64,000 bases of DNA, from assembly GCF_024585165.1 (NCBI RefSeq), contig NZ_CP029008.1, positions 5,909,501 to 5,973,500 on the forward strand, given 5' to 3'. Positions 47,371-54,755 of this stretch are shown here, in pieces. Numbering within the stretch: the first letter of the stretch is position 1; every line of letters starts with the position of its first letter. The notes under the pieces are model-generated. The model did no database searches. It had not been told where the DNA came from and saw only the letters and a list, made by a program, of their open reading frames with translations. The position numbers and the translations under genes are program-made. This DNA comes from Bradyrhizobium sp. WBOS07 (GTDB lineage: Bacteria; Pseudomonadota; Alphaproteobacteria; Rhizobiales; Xanthobacteraceae).

Positions 47371-47450
47371 GGTGGGCAAAGCGAAGCGTGCCCACCATCT
47401 GCATGTGGTGGGCACAGCGCGCAAAAAGGGCGCGCTTTTGCCCACCCTAC
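47367..47450. repeat. Palindromic repeat, family A, copy 2
   Basis: 84 bp from GTAGGGTGGGCAAAGCGAAG to GCCCACCCTAC; related to 5877-5967. It includes the TAG stop codon (47368-47370) of the preceding gene. It lies between two convergent genes. Confidence 0.9.
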
Positions 47451-47487
47451 GATATGCGTTGCTCGACTGGATACTTGATGAGTCCGA

Positions 47488-48402
47488 TCAGGCCGCCTGC
47501 GCCGCCGCGCCATGGGCGTGCTTGTCGATGGCGTTGATGATCTCCGGCCAGAACCGCATCGGCAGCGCGTGGCCCATGCCTTCGATCATCAGCAATTTGG
47601 CGTTCGGGATCGACGCCGCGGTGTCCTTGCCGCCTTCGGGACGGACCAGCGGATCGACGGTGCCGTGAATAACCAGCGTCGGCACCTGCACGGCGTGCAG
47701 ACGCTCCTTGCGGCTGCCGGACGCCAGCACGGCGCGGAGCTGACGGCCGACGCCGGCCGGATTGAGTCCGCGCGCGAAGACGCGCTCGGCACGCTCGAGA
47801 TCGAGCGCTTCCTCCTCCGGAAAATTTCCGGCGCGCAACACTTTCCAGGTCTGGCCGTAGCGGACGATGAACTCCTCCTTGCTGCGCGGCGGCGGCGCCA
47901 TCAGCATTGCGGCGGCCTCGCGCGAAGGCGGTGGAATGCGCGGATTGCCCGTGGTCGACATGATCGATGTCAGCGAACGGACGCGGTGCGGAAACGACAG
48001 CGCCACCTCCTGGGCAATCATGCCGCCCATGGACGCCCCGACCAGATGCGCCGACTTGATGCCGAGCGCATCCATCAAGCCGACCGTGTCCTTCGCCATG
48101 TCGATCAGCTTGTAGGTCGCGGCGACGGGAATCCTGAGGAAGCGCAGCTTCAGCAGCTCGAGCGGCGTCAGGCGCTTGCCGCCGGTGAGATGGCTGGACT
48201 TGCCGATATCGCGATTGTCGAAGCGGATCACGCGGAAACCCCGCGCGGCAAGCTGCTCGCAGAACGCATCGTCCCAGTGGATCATCTGCGCGCCGAGACC
48301 CATGATCAGCAGCAGCGGTTCGGCATTGTCGTTGCCAAAGATCTCATAGCAGATGTCGATGCCGTTGGCGCGGACGGTCTGGGGCGGCTGATGGGTGGTC
48401 AC
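47488..48402 (-). CDS. Alpha/beta hydrolase
   Basis: 304 residues. Oxyanion region MGLGAQMIHW near 35, FDNRDIGKSS near 60, nucleophile elbow GASMGGMIAQ with the serine near 123, acid Asp in IHGTVDPLV near 250 and His in EGMGHALP near 277. The start is GTG at 48402, preceded by an excellent AGGAGGG site. It is transcribed away from the PhaE-like gene with a 160-nt gap. It could be an esterase or depolymerase-like enzyme acting on oligomers; the sequence does not decide. Confidence 0.85.
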   Translation of the reverse strand: MTTHQPPQTVRANGIDICYEIFGNDNAEPLLLIMGLGAQMIHWDDAFCEQLAARGFRVIRFDNRDIGKSSHLTGGKRLTPLELLKLRFLRIPVAATYKLIDMAKDTVGLMDALGIKSAHLVGASMGGMIAQEVALSFPHRVRSLTSIMSTTGNPRIPPPSREAAAMLMAPPPRSKEEFIVRYGQTWKVLRAGNFPEEEALDLERAERVFARGLNPAGVGRQLRAVLASGSRKERLHAVQVPTLVIHGTVDPLVRPEGGKDTAASIPNAKLLMIEGMGHALPMRFWPEIINAIDKHAHGAAAQAA

Positions 48403-48562
48403 GGGTCCCTCCTGCTGACCGGTATTGTATCGCACGGTTTGCCGCCACAAAGAAGCGGCGTGCCGAGCAGCGCGTGCGCTTGCCGGTTGACCGGCATCGC
48501 GCAACGGTGTGGTATGGCGAGAAAAGAAGGGCATCGCAGCTCTCGTTTTCAGGAGGACGCCG

Positions 48563-48946
48563 ATGACCGACAAGACCAACGACCCCGTTGCCATGTGGCA
48601 GAAGATGGTCGGCGAGATGGAGAAGGGGTTCAACTCTTTCGCCAACCAGGCCATGTCGTCGCCGGAATTTTCGCAGGCGATGAACCGCGCCGGTGGAGTT
48701 GCTGCAGGTGCTCAGAAGCAGCTCGGCGAGCTCATGGAGAAATATCTCGTCACGATGAACCTGCCGAGCCGGGAGCAGGTCACGGGTCTTGCGGAACGGC
48801 TCCAGTCGGTCGAGGCTCAGATCGGCGAGATCAAGGCGATGCTGAGCCGGATGGCGGCGAGTTCCGGCATCACGCAAGGCTACGACGGCACCCCGCGGCC
48901 GCCACGGACGAAGCGCCCGCCTTCCGAGCCCGGAGAGCCGACATGA
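48563..48946 (+). CDS. Small PhaE/PhaR-like PHA synthase subunit
   Basis: 127 residues, start MTDKTNDPVAMWQKMVGEME. The segment MNLPSREQVTGLAERLQSVE (65-84) matches the conserved C-terminal pattern of PhaE/PhaR (N-L-P-[ST]-x-x-[ED]-V ... L-x-x-[VL]-E), the partner subunit of class III/IV PHA synthases; a coiled coil covers about 70-97 and a proline-rich tail follows. PhaE is usually about 350 residues and Bacillus PhaR about 200, so this is unusually short. Strong ribosome site (AGGAGG). Its stop overlaps the PHA synthase start by 4 nt, as expected for a subunit pair. The assignment rests on that motif and context. Confidence 0.65.
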   Translation: MTDKTNDPVAMWQKMVGEMEKGFNSFANQAMSSPEFSQAMNRAGGVAAGAQKQLGELMEKYLVTMNLPSREQVTGLAERLQSVEAQIGEIKAMLSRMAASSGITQGYDGTPRPPRTKRPPSEPGEPT

Positions 48947-50025
48947 ACGGGCCGGCGGGACTCGACCTCGCGTCCATCCCGGAGCGGATCCAGAGCGAGG
49001 TGCAGCGCGCCATCCAGCGCAGCATCAAGGGCGTTGAATATTTCTCGACCTCGGGCCCTTCGCTCGGCTCGACTCCGAAGGACGTGCTGCATTCGCGCGG
49101 CACCATGAACCTTTATCATTACCGGCCGATGTCGGACGAGATCTACCGCGTGCCGGTGCTGATCGTGATGGCGACCACCAATCGCGGCTACATCCTCGAT
49201 CTCGTCCCCGGGCAGAGCTTCATCGAGTTCCTGCTCAAGCGCGGATACGACGTCTACATGCTCGACTGGAGCGCGCCGCGGCCGGAGGAGAAGAGCCTGC
49301 GGATGGAGGACTATGTCCTCGACTTCATCCCGGATTGCGTCCGCCGCGTGCAGGCCGATTCCGGTGAGCAGGACGTCTCGGTCATCGGCTATTGCTTCGG
49401 CGGCGTGCTGTCGCTGCTGTACGGCTCCATCCACAAGGACGGGCCGATGAAGAACCTGATCTGCTTCACCACGCCGATCGACTTCCGCGAGATGAAGCTG
49501 TTCTCGAACTTCTCCGACCGCCGCTATTTCGACGTCGACCGTCTCGTCGACAGCGTCGGCAACGTGCCGCCGGAGATGATCCTGTCTTCGTTCGAGATGC
49601 TGCGCCCGGCCTCACGCACGGTGAGCCAGATCCAGCTCTGGGAGAACATCTGGAACGACGAGTTCGTCAAATCCTACCGCATGTTCGATCGCTGGGCGAC
49701 CGACACGCTGCCGCTGGCCGGCGAATATTTCCGCACCATCACCAAGGACCTGATGTGGGACAACAAGCTGTTCAACGACACCATGTCGGTCGGCGGCCGC
49801 ACGGCGAAGCTCGAGAACATCACGGTGCCGATCCTGCATGCGGTCGCCGAGCACGACCACATCGTGCCGTATGAGGCCGCCAAGCACCTGATCGCGAAGA
49901 TCGGTTCTGCGGACAAGGAAGAGGTGATCCTGAAAGGCGGCCACGTCTCGCTGGTCGCGGGCGCCAACGCCGTGAAGCGGCTATGGCCGAAACTGGATTC
50001 CTGGCTGGGAAAGAGATCGACATGA
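48943..50025 (+). CDS. phaC: Poly(3-hydroxyalkanoate) synthase, class III/IV-like PhaC
   Basis: 360 residues, the size of class III/IV PhaC (about 355) and far below class I (about 600). The lipase-like box GYCFGG places nucleophile Cys151; Asp305 (AEHDHIVP) and His334 (LKGGHVSLVAG) complete the triad, almost at the numbering of the Allochromatium enzyme. It polymerises 3-hydroxyacyl-CoA into PHA granules. It is coupled by ATGA overlaps both to the small PhaE-like gene upstream and to a GNAT gene downstream. Class III/IV enzymes need a second subunit, here presumably the 127-residue protein. Confidence 0.93.
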   Translation: MNGPAGLDLASIPERIQSEVQRAIQRSIKGVEYFSTSGPSLGSTPKDVLHSRGTMNLYHYRPMSDEIYRVPVLIVMATTNRGYILDLVPGQSFIEFLLKRGYDVYMLDWSAPRPEEKSLRMEDYVLDFIPDCVRRVQADSGEQDVSVIGYCFGGVLSLLYGSIHKDGPMKNLICFTTPIDFREMKLFSNFSDRRYFDVDRLVDSVGNVPPEMILSSFEMLRPASRTVSQIQLWENIWNDEFVKSYRMFDRWATDTLPLAGEYFRTITKDLMWDNKLFNDTMSVGGRTAKLENITVPILHAVAEHDHIVPYEAAKHLIAKIGSADKEEVILKGGHVSLVAGANAVKRLWPKLDSWLGKRST

Positions 50026-50615
50026 GCGAGCAGCGTTCCTATCCGCGTCACGTCACGACGGACGCCGGCGATATCGAGATTCGTCTGATGGCGCCCGCGG
50101 ACGAGGCCGCGGTGCTCGCCTTCGGCAAGGGTCTGCCGACCCACGATTTGCTGTTCCTGCCGCGCAATATCAGCGAGCCGAAAGTGCTGTCGGCCTGGGT
50201 CAAGGAGATCGAGCGGGGCGCGATCACGAGCCTGCTCGCGGTCAAGGACGGCAAGGTCGTCGGCTGCGGCACGCTGGTGCGCGATCCCCATTCCTGGTCG
50301 CCCCATGTCGGCGAGATCCGGATGGTGGTCTCGCTCGATGTGCGCGGGAAGGGGGTGGGGCGGGCGCTGTCGCAGCAGACCTTTGCGCTCGCACTCGGGG
50401 CGGGCCTGGAAAAGCTGTCGGTTCAGATGACGGTCGACCAGCAGGCGGCGATCGCCGTGTTCGAGAGCCTTGGCTTCAAGGCGGAAGCGCTGCTGCGGGA
50501 CCACGTTCGGGACGTCGACGGCAAGACCCATGACATTGTCGTGCTCGGTCACAACATCGCGCAGGTCCAGGCCCAGATGGAGGCCTATGGGCTGCCGGGC
50601 GCAGTGCAGCACTAG
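50022..50615 (+). CDS. GNAT-family N-acetyltransferase
   Basis: 197 residues. Motif A EIRMVVSLDVRGKGVGRAL (about 97-115) has the acetyl-CoA pyrophosphate loop RGKGVG, and motif B VFESLGFKAEALLRDHV is near 150. The target, protein or small molecule, is unknown. Its start overlaps the phaC stop by 4 nt, and a ribosome site (AAAGAGATC) lies within phaC, so it is made together with the PHA synthase. That coupling is the main clue to its role. Confidence 0.85.
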   Translation: MSEQRSYPRHVTTDAGDIEIRLMAPADEAAVLAFGKGLPTHDLLFLPRNISEPKVLSAWVKEIERGAITSLLAVKDGKVVGCGTLVRDPHSWSPHVGEIRMVVSLDVRGKGVGRALSQQTFALALGAGLEKLSVQMTVDQQAAIAVFESLGFKAEALLRDHVRDVDGKTHDIVVLGHNIAQVQAQMEAYGLPGAVQH

Positions 50616-50652
50616 GGACCGCCAAAAAGCGCGGTGGCGCTGTGAGACCAAA

Positions 50653-50670
50653 GAGGCATCATGATGCCTC
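50653..50670. promoter_or_regulatory. Perfect 18-bp palindrome upstream of the phasin gene
   Basis: GAGGCATCATGATGCCTC is fully self-complementary. It lies 38 nt after the GNAT stop and 147 nt before the phasin start. It could be an operator, or a hairpin at the end of the phaC transcript (no U tract follows). Confidence 0.5.
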
Positions 50671-50682
50671 ACGTTCAGGCTA

Positions 50683-50698
50683 ATCACGAGTTCGTGAT
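50683..50698. promoter_or_regulatory. Inverted repeat upstream of the phasin gene
   Basis: ATCACGA and TCGTGAT are exact complements separated by GT. It is the second of three palindromes in the 201-nt region before the phasin gene. Confidence 0.45.
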
Positions 50699-50705
50699 AT
50701 CGCAG

Positions 50706-50729
50706 TGCAATATCTATATTGCATTGCAC
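50706..50729. promoter_or_regulatory. TGCA-type operator, candidate PhaR site
   Basis: TGCAATAT-CT-ATATTGCA is a perfect inverted repeat, directly followed by TTGCAC so that TGCATTGCA is formed. Alphaproteobacterial PhaR (AniA) repressors are known to bind TGCA-containing sites before phasin and PHA genes, so this is a good candidate. It overlaps the predicted -35. Confidence 0.6.
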
Positions 50730-50747
50730 AATTAACTATGTCATATA
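50719..50747 (+). promoter_or_regulatory. Predicted phasin promoter
   Basis: TTGCAT (50719-50724) and CATATA (50742-50747) are spaced 17 nt; TATAAG at 50744-50749 is an alternative -10. The region is AT-rich against a GC-rich background. It overlaps the candidate PhaR site. Confidence 0.5.
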
Positions 50748-50816
50748 AGTCGTGCCCCGGGCCAACGCGGACGGGGTGAGCCCATAGCTCAGACCAATGA
50801 GGATGGAGAGAACCCC

Positions 50817-51272
50817 ATGACCACTGAAACCAACAGCGCTTTCGAGGGCTTCAAGGACGCTTTCAAGAACATCCAGAATCTGGAAGTTCCCGAGGCCGCC
50901 CGCGAGTTCGTCAAGAAGACTGCCAACACCGCCAAGGACCGTGCCGCCGAGGCTTTCGCAGGCTCCGAGCGCGTGACCGCCGCCGTCGAGAACGCGGTGA
51001 CCGAATCCGTCGCGGAAGCCGGCAAGATCAGCCGCAACATCCAGCAGGCGATCTACGAGGACGCCGAGGCGTTCCTCTCGAGCATCGACAAGCTCGCCTC
51101 CGCCAAGTCGTTCAGCGAGGCCGTCGAGATCCAGTCGGGCCTGCTCCGCTCGCGCGGCGAAGTGTTCGTCTCGCGTGCCAAGGCGACCGCCGACTATTTC
51201 GGCAAGCTCGCTGCCAACGGTGCGAAGTCCGCTCAGGACAATTTTGCCAAGGTCTACAACAAGACCGCCTGA
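50817..51272 (+). CDS. Phasin (PHA granule-associated protein)
   Basis: 151 residues, phasin_2 type: mostly amphipathic helices without cysteine or tryptophan, for example FEGFKDAFKNIQNLEVPEAA near 9-28 and SFSEAVEIQSGLLRSRGEVF near 98-117. Phasins coat PHA granules and control their number and size. It has its own AT-rich promoter with a TGCA-type operator and its own terminator, so it is a single-gene transcript. The PHA synthase lies just upstream. Confidence 0.92.
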   Translation: MTTETNSAFEGFKDAFKNIQNLEVPEAAREFVKKTANTAKDRAAEAFAGSERVTAAVENAVTESVAEAGKISRNIQQAIYEDAEAFLSSIDKLASAKSFSEAVEIQSGLLRSRGEVFVSRAKATADYFGKLAANGAKSAQDNFAKVYNKTA

Positions 51273-51302
51273 TCAGGCGCCCTGAGTGCAAACTGAAATT
51301 TG

Positions 51303-51328
51303 AGGCCCGCTTCGGCGGGCCTTTTGTT
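51303..51328 (+). terminator. Rho-independent terminator of the phasin gene
   Basis: GGCCCGC pairs with GCGGGCC around a TTCG tetraloop (51304-51321), followed by TTTTGTTT. It starts 31 nt after the phasin stop. Confidence 0.9.
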
Positions 51329-51358
51329 TCTTGCGCAGCAGCCGCCATCGTCTCCGCC

Positions 51359-51443
51359 GTCATTGCGAGGAGCCCTTGCGACGAAGCAATCCAGAGTCGT
51401 TCCGCGGAAAGATTCTGGATTGCTTCGCTTCGCTCGCAATGAC
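51359..51443. repeat. Palindromic intergenic repeat, family F, copy 3
   Basis: 85-bp inverted repeat from GTCATTGCGAGGAGCCCTTG to TCGCTCGCAATGAC with inner GAAGCAATCCAG / CTGGATTGCTTC. Same orientation as copy 1. It ends 18 nt before the DUF445 gene. Confidence 0.93.
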
Positions 51444-51461
51444 GAGTATTGTGACGCAGTG

Positions 51462-52748
51462 ATGACTCCACCTGCCACCTTCACCTTCGACACCCCCGGC
51501 GATGCTGAACGCGCGGCCGAGTTGCGCCGCGTCAAGGCGCTGGCGACGCTGGTGCTGGCCTCGACGCTTGCGCTCTTCATCGTGGCAAAATGGCTCCTGC
51601 CGGTGCACCCGTTGTTCGGCTTCATCGCCGCCTTCGCGGAAGCCGCGACCATCGGCGGCCTCGCCGACTGGTATGCCGTGGTTGCGCTGTTCAAGCGGCC
51701 GCTCGGCCTGCCGATCCCGCATACCGCGATCATCCAGAGCAACCAGGCCCGTATCGCCGACAAGCTCGGCGAGTTCATCCAGGTGCATTTCCTCGAGGCC
51801 GGTCCCGTCGAGGCCAAGCTTAAGGAGATCGATTTCGGCTCCTTCATTGCCGACTGGCTGCGCGACCGCAAGCGCAGCGATGATCTTGCTCGCTTCGCGC
51901 TACGCCTGTTGCCCGAGGCCTTCTCGGCCACGGAGACCTCCGGCTTGATGACCTTCATCATCCGCCGCATGTCATCGCAGCTCCAGGCGATCGACCTCGC
52001 GCCGCTTGCCGCCGGCACGCTGCGCGGCTTCGTGGCGGAAGGACGCCACCAGATCCTGTTCGACGATCTCCTGCGGGTGATGCACGAGACGCTGAACCAG
52101 AAGGAGACGATGGCGATGATCCGCGAGAAGGTGCGCGCGGAATTGCCGACCCTGCTCAGGCTCTACCGCGCCGACAAGTTTCTGGTGAACAAGATCGTGG
52201 CGTCCGCCACCGCGTTCTTCAACGAGGTGCGCAGCGATGTCACGCATCCGTTCCGCGGCGAGTTCGATCGCATGGTGCTGAGCTTCGTCGACCGGCTCGG
52301 CACCGATCAGGCCTATATCGACCGCATCGCCGGATTGAAGCGTGACCTGCTGGCGCGGCCGGAGCTCGCCGATCTTGCGCGCACGGTCTGGGCCAACACG
52401 CGCTCGTTCATCGAGCGCAGCGCGAGCGGCGAAACGCAAGTGCTGCAGCATCATCTCGCCGGCATGTTCGTCGCGGCAGGCGAAGCGCTCGCCGGGGATG
52501 CCGAGCTGCGCGGCGAGATCAACAAGGGGCTGGTGACGGTGTTGCGCAGCTTCATTGCCGATCAGAAGAGCGGCGTTTCGATCTTCATCTCCGATCAGGT
52601 CAAGGCGTGGGATATGGCGCAGCTGATCTCGCTGATCGAAATCAACATCGGGCGCGACCTGCAATACATCCGCTTCAACGGCTCGCTGATCGGCGGCCTC
52701 GCCGGCCTGGCGCTCTATTCCGTAGAATTCCTGCTCCGATGGCTGTGA
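51462..52748 (+). CDS. DUF445 family membrane protein
   Basis: 428 residues. A membrane helix near the N-terminus (about 23-41, ALATLVLASTLALFIVA), then FAEAATIGGLADWYAVVALFKRP and IPHTAIIQSNQARIADKLGEF, which are DUF445 hallmarks; a second helix is at the very C-terminus. The long middle part is helical and probably periplasmic or cytoplasmic coiled. Function is not established. The ATG at 51462 lies close to the repeat and has only a weak ribosome site, so expression may be low. Confidence 0.85.
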   Translation: MTPPATFTFDTPGDAERAAELRRVKALATLVLASTLALFIVAKWLLPVHPLFGFIAAFAEAATIGGLADWYAVVALFKRPLGLPIPHTAIIQSNQARIADKLGEFIQVHFLEAGPVEAKLKEIDFGSFIADWLRDRKRSDDLARFALRLLPEAFSATETSGLMTFIIRRMSSQLQAIDLAPLAAGTLRGFVAEGRHQILFDDLLRVMHETLNQKETMAMIREKVRAELPTLLRLYRADKFLVNKIVASATAFFNEVRSDVTHPFRGEFDRMVLSFVDRLGTDQAYIDRIAGLKRDLLARPELADLARTVWANTRSFIERSASGETQVLQHHLAGMFVAAGEALAGDAELRGEINKGLVTVLRSFIADQKSGVSIFISDQVKAWDMAQLISLIEINIGRDLQYIRFNGSLIGGLAGLALYSVEFLLRWL

Positions 52749-52946
52749 CTTTTGCGTCACGGCTTCCGGCATTAGCACACAAGCCTATTGTCGCCTGGGC
52801 GCGCCCCGGCTTCAATGCCGGGAACCGGCTGCGCGGCTGATTCATGCTGCAATGCGGAACGATCAAGAAGCCGGAGGGTTGGAATTCAGATGCTTTGCCG
52901 GCCTCGTCCCGGCGTCCTTTATCAGTTCTTCCGAGGGGAAACATTG

Positions 52947-53717
52947 ATGACCGCTACTGCCCAGACGCTGCGTCCGCCGTCCCGCACCCTGATGTTTCTG
53001 GAGGGACGCGCGATCCACGAGTTCGGCGCATTCCTCGGCGCACTTCCGCTGCTGAGCCTCGCGCCGCGCGGCGATGGGCACCCCGTGCTGGTGTTGCCGG
53101 GCCTCGTGGCCTCGGACGCGTCCACACGTGCGCTGCGTTCGTTTCTGACCAGCAAGGGCTACGCGGTGAGCGGCTGGCGCCAGGGCCGCAATTACGGCCT
53201 GCGCGACGGCGTGCAAAACGCGATGGTCGATCTGGTCGAAGAGCTCAGCGAAACGCACGGCCGCAAGATCAGCCTGGTCGGCTGGAGCCTCGGCGGCCTC
53301 TATGCACGGCAGCTCGCCAAGATGATGCCCGACCGCGTGCGCCAGGTGATTACGCTCGGCAGCCCCTTCGCCGGCAATCCCCGCTCCACCAACGCCTGGC
53401 GCGTCTATGAATGGGCCAGCGGACGGAAGGCCGATGAGGTCGATCCGCGGTTTGGCGGCGAGCTCGCCGTCCCGCCACCGGTGCCGACCACCGCCATCTT
53501 CAGCCGCACCGACGGCGTCTGCGCCTGGCAGGGCTGCATGGAGAAAGCGGGAGCGCAGACCGAGAGCATCGAGGTCGAGAGCAGTCATTGCGGCATGGGC
53601 CATCATCCCGCCGTGGTCTATGCGGTGGCCGATCGCCTCGCGCAGAAGGAAGGCCAGTGGCGCCCGTTCGATCGCAGCGGCTGGCGCAGCCTGGCGTATC
53701 CCGATCCGCATCGGTGA
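52947..53717 (+). CDS. Alpha/beta hydrolase, lipase-like (paralogue 2)
   Basis: 256 residues. Nucleophile elbow GWSLGG with Ser114, likely acid Asp in FSRTDGVC near 190, and a His in SSHCGMGHHP near 216. It is the paralogue of the protein at 39900-40700, sharing APRGDGHPVL, GRN-G, LVGWSLGG-YAR and ITLGSPFA. The start ATG at 52947 has a GAGGGGA site. The paralogue pair brackets the PHA/lipid region, so a storage-lipid esterase role is plausible but unproven. Confidence 0.82.
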   Translation: MTATAQTLRPPSRTLMFLEGRAIHEFGAFLGALPLLSLAPRGDGHPVLVLPGLVASDASTRALRSFLTSKGYAVSGWRQGRNYGLRDGVQNAMVDLVEELSETHGRKISLVGWSLGGLYARQLAKMMPDRVRQVITLGSPFAGNPRSTNAWRVYEWASGRKADEVDPRFGGELAVPPPVPTTAIFSRTDGVCAWQGCMEKAGAQTESIEVESSHCGMGHHPAVVYAVADRLAQKEGQWRPFDRSGWRSLAYPDPHR

Positions 53718-53813
53718 TTCCTTCTTCGCCTCTCACCGCCTGCGGGGAGAGGGAGACCAAGAGCGTCTCCCCGTCCATTGTCGCGCCGCCACCAAACGCG
53801 CTATGCCTCGCGC

Positions 53814-54680
53814 ATGGCGCATCCGCTCTCCCGCATCATCGACCAGCTCAAGCGCGAACCGTCGCGCACCGGCTCCATCGTCATCACCGTGTTCGGCGAT
53901 GCCATCGTGCCGCGCGGCGGCGTGGTGTGGCTCGGCACGCTGCTCGAATTTTTCGAGGGTCTGGACATCGATAGCGGCGTCGTCCGCACCGCGATGTCGC
54001 GCCTTGCAGCCGATGGCTGGCTCGCCCGGGAGAAGGTCGGTCGCAACAGTTTCTATCGGCTTGCCGACAAGGGACGCCAGACGTTCGAAGCCGCCACGCG
54101 CCACATCTACGACCCGCCGCCATCGGACTGGACCGGGCGCTTCGAGTTGCTGCTGATCGGCAACGGCGAGGATCGTGACGTCTCGCGCGAGGCGTTGCGC
54201 AACGCCGGCTTCGGCAGTCCGTTGCCGGGGGTGTGGGTCGCGCCGTCGGGCTTGCCCGTGCCCGAAGAAGCCGCGGGCGCGATCCGGCTCGAAGTCTCGG
54301 CGGAGGACGACAGCGGGCGCCGCCTCCTCAGCGCGAGCTGGCCGCTGCAGCGCACCGCCGACGCCTATCTGAAATTCATGACAACGTTCGAGCCGCTGCG
54401 CGCCGCGATCGCGCGCGGTACGGAGCTGTCCGAGACCGAGGCCTTCACCGCGCGCATCCTGCTGATCCACTATTACCGCCGTGTCGTGCTGCGCGATCCG
54501 CTGCTGCCCGAAAGCCTGTTGCCGGCGGACTGGCCGGGCAGGGCGGCGCGAGAGCTTTGCGGCGAAATCTATCGCGCGCTGCTTGCGCCGTCCGAGCAAT
54601 GGCTCGATGGTCATGGAACCAACGAAAAAGGGTCCTTGCCGCCGGCGCGAAAACTCCTGGAGCGGAGGTTCGAGGCCTGA
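53814..54680 (+). CDS. paaX: PaaX-family repressor of phenylacetate degradation
   Basis: About 288 residues. N-terminal winged-helix part (20-95: SIVITVFGDAIVPRGGVVWLG, then RTAMSRLAADGWLAREKVGRNSFY) and the C-terminal PaaX domain (LLIHYYRRVVLRDPLLPESLLP near 220) match PaaX. In other bacteria PaaX represses paa genes until phenylacetyl-CoA binds it. It lies 75 nt upstream of paaA in the same direction, so it probably controls that promoter. In-frame codons from 53778 could extend it by 12 residues. Confidence 0.9.
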   Translation: MAHPLSRIIDQLKREPSRTGSIVITVFGDAIVPRGGVVWLGTLLEFFEGLDIDSGVVRTAMSRLAADGWLAREKVGRNSFYRLADKGRQTFEAATRHIYDPPPSDWTGRFELLLIGNGEDRDVSREALRNAGFGSPLPGVWVAPSGLPVPEEAAGAIRLEVSAEDDSGRRLLSASWPLQRTADAYLKFMTTFEPLRAAIARGTELSETEAFTARILLIHYYRRVVLRDPLLPESLLPADWPGRAARELCGEIYRALLAPSEQWLDGHGTNEKGSLPPARKLLERRFEA

Positions 54681-54700
54681 GTTTATGTTACAGAAATATC

Positions 54701-54728
54701 TTGCATGAACTAATTCTTGTTATATATT
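54701..54728 (+). promoter_or_regulatory. Predicted promoter of the paa operon
   Basis: TTGCAT (54701-54706) and TATATT (54723-54728) are spaced 16 nt in an AT-rich stretch between paaX and paaA. A PaaX operator is expected here; I see no clear long palindrome, only the direct motif TGTTAC/TGTTAT at about 54686 and 54719. Confidence 0.5.
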
Positions 54729-54755
54729 GCCTCTCAATCAATCGGGAGGATGCGC

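Noticed and set aside
47512..48942. N-terminal extension of phaC reaching back through the neighbouring genes
   Set aside because: The frame is open by chance; the ATG at 48943 gives the normal class III/IV length and overlaps the preceding stop.
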